Assembly: GCA_903898185.1 (NCBI GenBank)
Contig: CAIUEN010000157.1
Location: 1-36,168 of the forward strand
Direction of reading: 5' to 3'
DNA: 36,168 nt
DNA from: an uncultured Verrucomicrobiales bacterium
Lineage (GTDB): Bacteria > Verrucomicrobiota > Verrucomicrobiia > Limisphaerales > Palsa-1400
Of the stretch, positions 24,891-32,743 are shown one piece after another (the first letter of the stretch is position 1; each line of letters starts with the position of its first letter). A program made the translations under genes and the position numbers. The notes under the pieces were generated by a model that saw only the letters and a program-made list of their open reading frames with translations, ran no database searches and was not told the DNA's origin.

Positions 24891-27221
24891 ATGAAATCAC
24901 GAAGATCAATCGCAAAAGGACAGTTTCGCTGGTGTTGGATGCGTGACTGGAAAGTAACCCTGTGGGGCTGGCCTCCGGCCTGCCAGTTTGAGGGGGCTCC
25001 GACCCCGCGACCCCATCTTCCTCCAGAGCAGATCCACGGAGTTAGAAACTCCGGGAACCGGCAGACCAGAGGTCTGCCCCACAAAACTTTCCGGTCACGC
25101 ACCCGCTGGTGTTGGATGTCCCTCCCAGGTCTATTTTTGGCGGTCTCGACGCTCTCTGCCGCAGATGCCAAGGTGCCCGACGCTTCAGGATCAAACACCA
25201 ATTTTCCGGCGGCAGCCGCTCCCGAGTTGACCCCCGAGCAAATGCACGAGGGCGGCACCAACACGTATGCCGGGTGGATTGAATTCGGCGGTGGCGGTGT
25301 GATCACCAGCGGCAACAAGGCCGAGTTCCGGAAGCGGCGACCAACCTCCGGAAGCGTGTTTGGCGGCATTGAAGATTTTCATTACCAGGGGGAAGTATCG
25401 AAAGACACCACACTGGCCATCGACGGACACTCGATTTTTGACGACAAGAATTACAAGCTCAGCTTCGACTTGCAACGCGAGAAACTCGGTTACATAAAAC
25501 TCAATGTCAGTGAATTTCGCACTTGGTCCGATGGCGACGGCGGTTTTGATCCGGGTTCCGGAGCCTATTATTCGTTGTCGAAAAACGCATTGGGAATGGA
25601 TCGGGGTGAAATTTCATTTGAAGGCGGGCTGACTCTTGAAAAAGCGCCCAAGGTCACTTTCAAATACACCCACGCATTTCGCGACGGCGAAAAAGATTCG
25701 ACGAGCTGGGGAATTGTTCACCCCGCAGGAAACACGGTTTTGCTTTCGCCTTCATTTTACGACATCAAGGAAAACAGCGATGCATTCCAATTGGACGTTG
25801 CTGGCAAGATTATGAAAACCGATGTCGGCGGCGGAGTGCGCTACGAGATTGGAAAACTGGACGACACCCGCAAGATCGGTCAATCCCTCGGAGAGCCTTC
25901 CGAACGAAAAATCACCGACCAGCAGAGCTCCAGCTACGACATGTTCAGCGCCCACGCTTTTACCGAAACGTGGATCAAGAAGAACCTGCTTTTTTCGTCC
26001 GGCTATCTCTATTCGACGCTTGATAACGACTTTTCCGGGAGCCGCATTTATGGGGCGGATTTCGAAGTCGGCTATCAACCCAACCGTACGAATAATCTGG
26101 GTTACATCGGTCTGAACGGTGGTTCGCGCTTGCATGAATATGTGATGGATCTCAACCTTCTTTACAAACCGACGGATCACTTCTCGATAATTCCGTCGGT
26201 TCGTGTTCAAAAAGAGGTTTCAGATGCAAACTCGGACGGTTTGGGAACGCTTGCAGACTATTCCCCGTCCGCATTCACCGCCGACAGCGACCGTCACCTG
26301 ATCGACGTGCGCGAGCGGCTTGATCTGCGCTACAACGGCATCACCAACTGGGTGTTCTGGGGCCGCGGCGAATTGACTGAAGGCTCCGGGAATCTGAGGG
26401 AATTGGGAGGCGTAGGCCAAGTCAACGGCATTGGCATTCCGTCCATAGATCGGCGGACCGAAGATGACCGCCTTTTTCAGAAATACAGCCTGGGCGCGCG
26501 CTGGTATCCTTTACGCATTGTAACTGTTGATGGCGGCGGTTATTATAAACACAACGACTTTGATTATAGTCGCGTTTTTGACAGCACTTCCAACGACCCC
26601 GCCAGTTTCAATCGCTATCCGGCATACTTGGTCACTCAGGATTTTGACACCTACGATGGCAATTTCCGGCTGACGATCCGGCCCAGGCCGGATTTAACGC
26701 TCGTCAGCCGCTACGAATACCAACTGTCAACGATTCATACCCGTCCTGACTCGATCTCCACGCTGCCGGAAATGGAGACTTCGACCATGACCAGCCACAT
26801 CATCGCGCAGGACGTCAGTTGGTCGCCATGGTCGCGGCTTTACTTGCAGGCGGGAGTCAATTACGTTTTAAGCGACGTCAAAACCCCGGCGTCAGACATC
26901 GTAAGCGCCATCCTCAAGGCTCAGAACAACTACTGGACCCTGAACTTTTCCTCAGGGCTGGTGCTGGACAAAAAGACCGACCTGAACCTCGCCTATTTCT
27001 ATTATCTGGCTGACAACTACGTGAACAACTCAAGCTACGGCGTCCCCTACGGATCGGGTGCTGAGGAACACGGCGTGACGGCAACCATCGTCCGTCGGAT
27101 CACCAGCAACATTCGCCTGAAATTGCGGTATGGATTCTTCCATTACACCGACAACACTTTCGGTGGCTACCGTGACTATGACGCACACACGATCATGTCA
27201 AGCTTGCAATACCGATTCTGA
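24891..27221 (+). CDS. MtrB/PioB-type outer-membrane beta-barrel, signal peptide interrupted by a repeat
   Basis: The 776-residue protein is predicted to be the porin sheath of a porin-cytochrome conduit. From about residue 120 to the end it is a run of amphipathic strands with aromatic girdles (YKLSFDLQREKLGYIKLNVS, KVTFKYTHAFRDGEKDSTSW) and it ends in LQYRF, the C-terminal Phe being the barrel-insertion signal. It follows the DmsE-like gene by 18 bp, as MtrB follows MtrA. Residues 13-76 are odd: the codons for RWCWM occur twice, flanking 54 residues encoded by a mobile repeat. Without the insert the N-terminus would be MKSRRSIAKGQFRWCWM plus SLPGLFLAVSTLSAADA, a normal signal peptide. The frame remains open through the insert (177 bp, 59 codons). 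Translation could also restart nearer the hydrophobic core (ATG 25116). No CXXC pair of Shewanella MtrB type is seen. Confidence 0.85.
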   Translation: MKSRRSIAKGQFRWCWMRDWKVTLWGWPPACQFEGAPTPRPHLPPEQIHGVRNSGNRQTRGLPHKTFRSRTRWCWMSLPGLFLAVSTLSAADAKVPDASGSNTNFPAAAAPELTPEQMHEGGTNTYAGWIEFGGGGVITSGNKAEFRKRRPTSGSVFGGIEDFHYQGEVSKDTTLAIDGHSIFDDKNYKLSFDLQREKLGYIKLNVSEFRTWSDGDGGFDPGSGAYYSLSKNALGMDRGEISFEGGLTLEKAPKVTFKYTHAFRDGEKDSTSWGIVHPAGNTVLLSPSFYDIKENSDAFQLDVAGKIMKTDVGGGVRYEIGKLDDTRKIGQSLGEPSERKITDQQSSSYDMFSAHAFTETWIKKNLLFSSGYLYSTLDNDFSGSRIYGADFEVGYQPNRTNNLGYIGLNGGSRLHEYVMDLNLLYKPTDHFSIIPSVRVQKEVSDANSDGLGTLADYSPSAFTADSDRHLIDVRERLDLRYNGITNWVFWGRGELTEGSGNLRELGGVGQVNGIGIPSIDRRTEDDRLFQKYSLGARWYPLRIVTVDGGGYYKHNDFDYSRVFDSTSNDPASFNRYPAYLVTQDFDTYDGNFRLTIRPRPDLTLVSRYEYQLSTIHTRPDSISTLPEMETSTMTSHIIAQDVSWSPWSRLYLQAGVNYVLSDVKTPASDIVSAILKAQNNYWTLNFSSGLVLDKKTDLNLAYFYYLADNYVNNSSYGVPYGSGAEEHGVTATIVRRITSNIRLKLRYGFFHYTDNTFGGYRDYDAHTIMSSLQYRF
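24927..25118 (+). mobile_element. repeat element with 15-bp target duplication inside the porin gene
   Basis: The 15-bp sequence CGCTGGTGTTGGATG occurs exactly at 24927-24941 and 25104-25118. Between them are 162 bp whose ends are inverted repeats: CGTGACTGGAAAGT (from 24942) and ACTTTCCGGTCACG (to about 25099). Further in, CTGTGGGGC-TGG-CCTCCGGCCTGCC faces GGCAGACCAGAGGTCTGCCC. An inner hairpin GGAGTTAGAAACTCC is present. No protein is encoded, so it is a non-autonomous (MITE-like) element. The inner block TGTGGGGCAGACCTCTGG is shared with the copies at 20977, 30124 and 32737; the left end with 3128. Total added length, with one duplication, is 177 bp, which preserves the reading frame. Confidence 0.85.
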
Positions 27222-27228
27222 CGCCGCG

Positions 27229-27576
27229 CTACGGGTGCCTGTCCACTTTGACTGCGACATGCCGCGCTTCGGGGATGATGAACTTTTTGACTTCCACGCT
27301 CACATGCGCCGGCTTGAATTCGCGCAAAACAAGCTCGGCGATTTCCACAGCCAGTGTCTCGATCAGTTTCCATTGACGGCTCTTGCCAAGACCGAGCAGT
27401 CGCTGCGAAACGGCGTAGTAATCGATCGTCTGTTTCAGCGCATCATCCGCTGCGGCGAGGGCGAAATTGTGATCCATCACCAAGGTCAACAAGAGCCGTT
27501 GGGGGCGCAAGCGTTCTTCGTCCAACACCCCCACGCAATATTCCACAGCCAGATCTTCAATAATGATTTGGTCCAT
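27229..27576 (-). CDS. folB: dihydroneopterin aldolase
   Basis: FolB splits 7,8-dihydroneopterin into 6-hydroxymethyldihydropterin and glycolaldehyde in folate synthesis. The 115-residue length is standard. Family features: the N-terminal MDQIIIEDLAVEYCVGVLDEERLRPQ (canonical GIxxxER-type strand), TIDYYAVSQRLL, and the active-site helix WKLIETLAVEIAELVLREF with the conserved LIE(T)LA; the C-terminal catalytic Lys region is VSVEVKKFIIPEARHVAV. Tyr13-Cys replaces the usual H-x-G pattern slightly, but the fold signature is clear. It converges on the porin gene with 7 bp between the stops and lies 60 bp downstream of the HAD gene, with which it may be co-transcribed. Confidence 0.88.
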   Translation of the reverse strand: MDQIIIEDLAVEYCVGVLDEERLRPQRLLLTLVMDHNFALAAADDALKQTIDYYAVSQRLLGLGKSRQWKLIETLAVEIAELVLREFKPAHVSVEVKKFIIPEARHVAVKVDRHP

Positions 27577-27636
27577 AAGGATTCTCGGTTGAGGCGAGCG
27601 CTATTTCAAGCAGCGCGCGCGTCGGAACATTGAATT

Positions 27637-28302
27637 TCATTTTGACACGAAGTCCGGCGAGATCGCAGGAAGTTCGAAGCCATTGCTGACAAGGATTCGA
27701 CGCAATGCATCCAAGTCTTCGACAATGATATGCGGGTTGCTGGCGCGCAGTTGTTCGATTCGATTGTAGCCGGTCAGCACCGCGCAGGAGAGAATTCCTC
27801 CGTGCCGAGCCGTGTCAATATCGTGCTGCATGTCGCCGATAAAGAGCGTTTCATCCGCCACGAGATTGTTTTCCACGAGCACTTCGGCAATCTTGGCTCG
27901 CTTGTCGCGGATCGCCAGGTAGGCGCGCTCGAAGAAGCCGCCGAAGCCATTGAGATTCGTATGGATGACAAAATACTCTTCATGAATCGTGCTGAGCACA
28001 AACATGCGAATGCCTTGGTCACGGCAAAAGGAGAGAAATTCGTGCGCGTGAGGCAAATCAGTGACCAAGTGTTGGGTCTGCCTGAAATATTGATGAAACC
28101 AATCCTCAAGGATCGGTAGCGGCAGATGCGGGGTATGCTTGTCGTAAAAATGAGTGAACGGCAGGCAAAACTCGGCCCGAAATTCATCAAGGCCCATCGG
28201 CGCGCGCCCTGACTTGGCGAAAACATGATTGGTTGCCGCCAAGACCGCAGGAAGATCGTCCACCAGCGTTCCCGACCAATCAAAAATGATATTGCGAATC
28301 AC
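27637..28302 (-). CDS. HAD-superfamily hydrolase (Gph-like) with DWSGT motif
   Basis: This is a 221-residue haloacid dehalogenase-type hydrolase, probably acting on a small phosphate ester. Motif I is FDWSGTLVDD with nucleophile Asp8; the usual second Asp is Ser10. Motif II is VLST near 98; the Lys of motif III lies around RDKRAKIAEVL; motif IV is FIGDMQHDIDTA, and an alpha-helical cap lies between motifs I and II. Loss of the D+2 acid occurs in phosphonatase-type and ATPase-type members, so it may not be a plain phosphatase. The start is GTG 28302, which overlaps the TGA of a minus-strand frame (28299-28694) by 4 bp. Confidence 0.85.
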   Translation of the reverse strand: MIRNIIFDWSGTLVDDLPAVLAATNHVFAKSGRAPMGLDEFRAEFCLPFTHFYDKHTPHLPLPILEDWFHQYFRQTQHLVTDLPHAHEFLSFCRDQGIRMFVLSTIHEEYFVIHTNLNGFGGFFERAYLAIRDKRAKIAEVLVENNLVADETLFIGDMQHDIDTARHGGILSCAVLTGYNRIEQLRASNPHIIVEDLDALRRILVSNGFELPAISPDFVSK

Positions 28303-28508
28303 GTCATTACATTAGCCACAAACCAGAGCCATTGAACACCCCGAAATCGTTGGCGATGACATCGCGATTGAAGCGAAGTGGCTTGAAAGTGATCTTCCGC
28401 CCATGAATAAAAAAGCTCGCAGTCGGGGTCGTATTTCACTATTGTAACGTCGGAAGTTATGAATGAACAACTCACTGCCTTTGGCGCAGGAATGTAAAGG
28501 TAGGCCGT

Positions 28509-28745
28509 ATGGAAATCCAAATCCTTCGAGTCAAAGGAGAGCCTTACTTGGTAATCGGGGATCGTGACCCAAACGCCAACCCTATGACGGTTGGCGAGTG
28601 GAGTTTGATGATTGGCGATCGCGTGCGCTACGAAGAGTTGGAAAGTAGTCTCTCTGCTGAAGATGTTCTTCATATCCTTAACGGCAACTGCCATGTCATT
28701 GTCGATGGAGAAGACAAGGGACTGCTGTCAAGCGTGAAAGCGTAG
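28509..28745 (+). CDS. small hypothetical protein
   Basis: The 78-residue product MEIQILRVKGEPYLVIGDRD... has alternating strands and an acidic helix (ESSLSAEDVLHIL), and ends VIVDGEDKGLLSSVKA. The ATG is preceded by AAAGGTAGG at good spacing, which favours this strand. A 131-residue frame on the opposite strand (28299-28694) overlaps it and shares a GTGA junction with the HAD gene; it is the competing interpretation and only one is likely to be real. The family is not recognised. The remaining gap 28303-28508 shows no other gene. Confidence 0.5.
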   Translation: MEIQILRVKGEPYLVIGDRDPNANPMTVGEWSLMIGDRVRYEELESSLSAEDVLHILNGNCHVIVDGEDKGLLSSVKA

Positions 28746-28763
28746 GCATAAGGGACATGCCAG

Positions 28764-30242
28764 TTATCGATGGAGCATTTGAAAACGGGTCACGGCGGCG
28801 GCATCTATCTGGATTTTCCCCAAGTTTGCGTTAATGCCATGAACGGTTTTGCAATCGTATTGGTCGAGTTGAATGGTCAGCCGACCGCTTTGGCCGAAAA
28901 AGACCCGCACAGTGGCTGGAGCCATGCCATTTCGGGCGGGCTGGAGCCTGGCAAAATCGAGCTGTTTCAGGCGGGCCAGCGGGATTTCGGCGATGCCTTG
29001 GGCATTGGACACGGTGATCTTTCCATTCTCGATGGCCATCAAATCACCCAAGACCAGGGAATCGTCATTGAGTCGGAGGGCATCCTGCTTTCCATCAGGA
29101 TTGACCGGCGGCTTCTCATCCAGCACCCCATCCCATTGAGAAATTCGTATGTTGGAGATTTTCACTGCTCCCATGCCCTGGCTGACAAATCGGACCATCG
29201 TTCCCTGGCCGATGAACCCTGTCGGATCAATCCACTCCTTGACCAACGCTCCATCAAGCAACAGCGAAACTGAAGCGCTGGGTTTATTGACACGCAAATC
29301 GACACGCGCCAGGTTGGTACGGCTGAGCATTTGAACCATCGCCGGCTCGAAGGCGCGCTGCGGGTCGCCCTGCCGGACGGCCAGCAAATTCGCCACTGTG
29401 TTGTTCAGTTGAAAACTGTAAAACGCGCCAAACGGCGGTTCGTTGTCTTTGGCGGCCAGGCTGACGGGCTGCGGCGAATCGGCGTAAAGAGCGACCGCGA
29501 GCTGGAACATAGTCTGCCAGCGGAGATCGAACTGAATGCTTGCCACCGGCGGAAGATTCAAATCACGCGCGATTGATGCCGATTTGCTGGTGTAAAACGC
29601 CCCGTTGCGGTAACTCCACTGGCTTCCGCCCATCGGCGCCAGCGCCGAGATTCCCTGTGTCCATCCATCGAGTCCGGTCGGACCGTCATAAACTGCGGAC
29701 TGTGGCGGAGGGACGATGGTAATCGAGATGACGGCGTTTCGCGGCGCGGTGAGAAGACCGGCAACCGGGGTTAGGATACGGACGGAGTTGCTGTCGCACG
29801 ATTCGAGAATGCCTTCGACAACATCTTCGCCGCGCAACCGCGCGCGGCAAGCGGTGGTGGGCCAGGGCGCAGGCGCTGGAACAGCGCCCAAGTCAATGCC
29901 GATGATGTTGGTGGGGTGAAAACGAATCTCGGATGCGTCAGAGCGAGCCCATTGGATGCCGTTTTGCAGGTCGAACGAGAGCAGTCTCCCTGTCAGGGAG
30001 TCACCGTTGCGAAAAAACAGCTTATCGACTGCTGGCGCGTTGGTTTCGGCCCGCACGGACGCAACCAAGAACAGGAATACAACAGAAAGAAGCGAAGCCA
30101 AGACCGTTCTGGAAAGGTTAAAGCAGCAATTCTCATTATGTGGGGTAGGCCTCTGGCCTGCCGGTTGCGGTGCCTCTGGCTCCGCGACAGTCAGCACAAT
30201 AATCACTGAAGCATCCCCGTAGTTGTGACGAATGTTTCGCAT
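28764..30242 (-). CDS. secreted LamG-like protein, second of two paralogues
   Basis: From ATG 30242 the product has 492 residues. The mature part begins after NLSRTVLASLLSVVFLFLVA with cleavage at SVRA. The first half has small-barrel strands (FFRNGDSLTGRLLSFDLQNG). The central part is a concanavalin/LamG-type sandwich (YDGPTGLDGWTQG...YRNGAFYTSKS...ARDLNLP...ISNIRISQWDG). The end repeats the barrel-like text (FFGQSGRLTIQLDQYDCK). It shares this layout with the gene directly upstream, whose stop is 13 bp away. Codons 13-38 come from a dispersed repeat (30124-30208) lying between the basic start MRNIRHNYGDAS and the hydrophobic core. A longer frame from 30311 overlaps the upstream gene and is not preferred. 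The ligand is unknown. Confidence 0.75.
   Translation of the reverse strand: MRNIRHNYGDASVIIVLTVAEPEAPQPAGQRPTPHNENCCFNLSRTVLASLLSVVFLFLVASVRAETNAPAVDKLFFRNGDSLTGRLLSFDLQNGIQWARSDASEIRFHPTNIIGIDLGAVPAPAPWPTTACRARLRGEDVVEGILESCDSNSVRILTPVAGLLTAPRNAVISITIVPPPQSAVYDGPTGLDGWTQGISALAPMGGSQWSYRNGAFYTSKSASIARDLNLPPVASIQFDLRWQTMFQLAVALYADSPQPVSLAAKDNEPPFGAFYSFQLNNTVANLLAVRQGDPQRAFEPAMVQMLSRTNLARVDLRVNKPSASVSLLLDGALVKEWIDPTGFIGQGTMVRFVSQGMGAVKISNIRISQWDGVLDEKPPVNPDGKQDALRLNDDSLVLGDLMAIENGKITVSNAQGIAEIPLARLKQLDFARLQPARNGMAPATVRVFFGQSGRLTIQLDQYDCKTVHGINANLGKIQIDAAAVTRFQMLHR
30124..30208 (+). repeat. truncated copy of the dispersed repeat in a signal-peptide region
   Basis: The left end is complete (CAGCAATTCTCATTATGTGG, then the palindromic block in its GGTAGGCCTCTGGCCTGCC form and GGTTGCGGTGCCTCTGGCTC). 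The right half is missing and replaced by the 22-bp block at 30187-30208 that also occurs at 9532-9553, in the opposite orientation relative to the element. It lies in the N-terminal codons of the minus-strand LamG-like gene, which stays open through it. Confidence 0.85.
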
Positions 30243-30255
30243 ATTGAACCCAAAA

Positions 30256-31713
30256 TCAGTCATCCATGCCTCCAAACTCATCGCCAACGGGCGCGGCGGA
30301 ATCAGTTTCAATTTGGCTTGGATGAAAATCGAGTTCGCGAATCATCCACGGTTTCAGAACGATTGGGCCAAGAAAGGCGCTCCGGGCAGAAATCTCGTTG
30401 GCGCCCCAATGGCTCAACTCAAGCGAGATACGGGCTCCTCCCGACAGGGTGGCGCGCACTTCGTGGGCTTGAGAGGCAGTTGGCGTGGGCGCGGCAAACT
30501 CGATCTTAGTAATCCGCTCCAGCGGAATCTCGATCTGATGGCCGCTGAGCATGAATGTGACTTTGCCGCCGCCAAGGCCGGAGATTTTTCCAAAGGCCCT
30601 GTCGTGATTGACAAGCCAGATGGCGTCGGAGTTGGTCTGTGAGGTGGAGATGATGTCTGGTTCGCGCCCCTCCCATCGACTGACCCGGAAATCGCTCAGG
30701 CAGACGCCGGGTAATCCTGATAATTCGTTGAACGAGATGCGAGTGCCTTTGCCGACAAACCCGGTTTCATCCTTCCAGCGCCGCACTAATTGGTTGTCAG
30801 CCAGAATCGTGAGCGTTTTTTCCGTCAGGTTGCATTGGATGGCCAGCCGCACCCGGTTTTTCTGGGGGGGCGCGGGCAGAGTTGCCGATCCCAAGTCCAC
30901 CGATCCGCCGGTGGGGTTGTTGCGACGGACCCTTACAGTGCCCGAAGTCAACTCGATCACATACGAATTGTTTCCATACTCAATCTGGTCTTTTTCGAGA
31001 TAAAGTCCCATCGTCAGATGGCAACGGTTGACTCCGGAGAGATCGAACTCGACGGCGCATGAGCCGGAAAGCTGCAAATCGCGTCCGAGCGCGCCATATC
31101 CCCGGCTGATGAAAACGCCGTCCCGATACCTCCACCCATCTGGCGGCGTGATGCTCCAGCCTTGCATGTCAATCGGACCTTCGTATTCAGACGAATACGC
31201 CTTGGGCAGGAAGGTGATGGATTGGATTGCTGTTCGTGGAATGACTGCCGCGCCACTGAACCAGGTGGTTGCGCTGATCCGATCCCAGTCCATCGACGTA
31301 ATATCCGCCGAAATTTCGTCTCCATTGACAAGCCGGATGTGGCACTTGGAAGTTACCGGAACCGACTTTGCGTTGGCCAAACGTATATGGTCGAGACGGT
31401 CGCCTCTGAACTCAATGGGCTGGGATGCTTCCGGGTGTGACCAGATGACGACCGGCCCAGGTTCAATCGATTTGAGAGCCCCATGAAGCTCAGAGCCGTC
31501 ATCGAATCGCAGCAGGTCGCCCGTGGGCGCAATCGCCAAATCAGTCGTTGGAACCGGGGAAGAATTAACAAAACCGCGATTCAGGACAAATGCTCTGCCA
31601 TTGATATTCACAACCCCCTGCTGCTGAGCCTGGGCGAACTCGCCCGCCAGCAATGCCATCAATAGCAGAAAAAATTTGCCACTCCTGATATCAAACGCAA
31701 TCTGTGCATGCAA
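30256..31713 (-). CDS. secreted LamG-like protein, first of two paralogues
   Basis: The protein has about 485 residues from TTG 31713. The signal peptide is RSGKFFLLLMALLAGEFAQA then QQQ. Domains in order: barrel-like strands (LLRFDDGSELHGALKSIEPG, HIRLVNGDEISADITSMDWD), a LamG/concanavalin-type sandwich (YEGPIDMQGWSITPPDGWRY...GALGRDLQLSGSCAVEFDLS...LSDFRVSRWEG) and a C-terminal strand set (VRATLSGGARISLELSHWGA). It is a paralogue of the following gene. ATG 31770 is an alternative start overlapping the upstream stop, but its first codons fall in a tandem repeat (31721-31753), so they are probably not original. A membrane- or matrix-associated periplasmic role is possible; no function is recognised. 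Confidence 0.75.
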   Translation of the reverse strand: MHAQIAFDIRSGKFFLLLMALLAGEFAQAQQQGVVNINGRAFVLNRGFVNSSPVPTTDLAIAPTGDLLRFDDGSELHGALKSIEPGPVVIWSHPEASQPIEFRGDRLDHIRLANAKSVPVTSKCHIRLVNGDEISADITSMDWDRISATTWFSGAAVIPRTAIQSITFLPKAYSSEYEGPIDMQGWSITPPDGWRYRDGVFISRGYGALGRDLQLSGSCAVEFDLSGVNRCHLTMGLYLEKDQIEYGNNSYVIELTSGTVRVRRNNPTGGSVDLGSATLPAPPQKNRVRLAIQCNLTEKTLTILADNQLVRRWKDETGFVGKGTRISFNELSGLPGVCLSDFRVSRWEGREPDIISTSQTNSDAIWLVNHDRAFGKISGLGGGKVTFMLSGHQIEIPLERITKIEFAAPTPTASQAHEVRATLSGGARISLELSHWGANEISARSAFLGPIVLKPWMIRELDFHPSQIETDSAAPVGDEFGGMDD

Positions 31714-31720
31714 TTTCCTT

Positions 31721-31753
31721 GCTGAAAACTGAAAACTGAAAACTAGCAAACTC
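31721..31753. repeat. third copy of the GAAAACT-repeat arm
   Basis: GCTGAAAACT followed by two more GAAAACT units and AGCAAACTC. It matches the arm at 16403-16433 except for one additional 7-bp unit and the lack of the terminal TGCCC. Here there is no opposing arm. It lies between the stop of the toroid gene and the likely start of the LamG-like gene. Confidence 0.85.
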
Positions 31754-31759
31754 CTTCTC

Positions 31760-32743
31760 TCACCGTTCATAAATGGGCAGATAGCGGTAGTTCAACGCCA
31801 GCGAAAGCAGCGACGCCGATGTTCCAAAGGTGCGCCCGAACTGGCCTTCCCAATAACCCTCCGCAGCCTGAGACATCCGGAGCATTTTGATGTTTTCACG
31901 ATTCCACGTTTGCCATGCCTCGGGCGAACTGTGGAAATATGCCTGCGATGCGTAATAGAGATAATATTGGGCGTATTGGGCTTCGATTGGAGCCTGTTTT
32001 ATGAACTCGAACGCGGATTTGAAAACCGGCGATGTCTTGTCCTTGGCAAGGGCATACACGGTGCAGGCGATGGCAGATCGTGTGCCGTTTGGCGCTGTTG
32101 GGCTTGTATAACCAATGCCGCCGTCGGAGGTCTGGCAGGTCTTGTAAAAGAGCAGCCCATTTTGGATTGCCGTTTCCGGGACGGCGATGCCCGCGTTGCG
32201 GGCCGCGAGCAGGGCGACCATTTGCGCCCCGCTAACCGTGGTGTCGGCATCCTTGCTTTCGGGACTGTATCGCCAAGCGTGAAAGGAATTGTTCTCCTGC
32301 GAATGCACGATCAGTTGAACCGACTTTTGAAGCGCCGGTCCCAGGTGCGGTTCGTCCACGGCCCCGTAGGCTTCGGCAAGCGCAAGAGTGCCGAAACCGT
32401 GGTTATACATTGATGTGCCAATGTAACCGGTTTTGGCGTCAGCTCGTTTGAGAATGAAATCAAGCCCGCGATGGATGGCGGTTGAGTAAGGGCCGGAATT
32501 GGGGTCGTCGCCATGAGCCAACATGCTGATCACCGCCAAACCGACCACGGCAGGTTCGCTGCCGTAAAGCGGATCATCGGGCCAGTTGCCGGCTGGGTTT
32601 TGAGTCTTTACCAGCGCCTGCAAGCCGCGAACGTAAATGCGATCCACCTCGGCGGGCATGACAGCGGAAGAGGTGGTGAAGGTTTCCTGAGCTTGGAGGA
32701 TGGCAGGAGCGCAGGCCATGAGCAATGCAAGAGCCTCTCTCAT
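31760..32743 (-). CDS. secreted alpha/alpha-toroid protein (prenyltransferase/squalene-cyclase-like repeats)
   Basis: From ATG 32743 the product has 327 residues, with signal peptide MREALALLMACAPAILQAQ. The body is a run of helical-hairpin repeats of the terpenoid cyclase/prenyltransferase fold: GLQALVKTQNPAGNWPDDPL, AIHRGLDFILKRADAKTGYI, NGLLFYKTCQTSDGGIGYTS and MLRMSQAAEGYWEGQFG. The cyclase DXDD acid motif is absent (nearest is DADTT), so catalysis as a squalene cyclase is unlikely; it is more like the secreted binding or scaffold proteins of this fold. The start ATG lies in the end of a repeat (32737-32860); an upstream extension to 33034 is repeat-derived. It is the first gene of a run of three secreted proteins. 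Confidence 0.8.
   Translation of the reverse strand: MREALALLMACAPAILQAQETFTTSSAVMPAEVDRIYVRGLQALVKTQNPAGNWPDDPLYGSEPAVVGLAVISMLAHGDDPNSGPYSTAIHRGLDFILKRADAKTGYIGTSMYNHGFGTLALAEAYGAVDEPHLGPALQKSVQLIVHSQENNSFHAWRYSPESKDADTTVSGAQMVALLAARNAGIAVPETAIQNGLLFYKTCQTSDGGIGYTSPTAPNGTRSAIACTVYALAKDKTSPVFKSAFEFIKQAPIEAQYAQYYLYYASQAYFHSSPEAWQTWNRENIKMLRMSQAAEGYWEGQFGRTFGTSASLLSLALNYRYLPIYER

Noticed and set aside
28299-28694. 131-residue minus-strand frame overlapping the HAD start by 4 bp
   Set aside because: The GTGA junction is suggestive, but the plus-strand 78-residue gene has a better ribosome-binding site and more protein-like text; it is kept only as an alternative in that entry.
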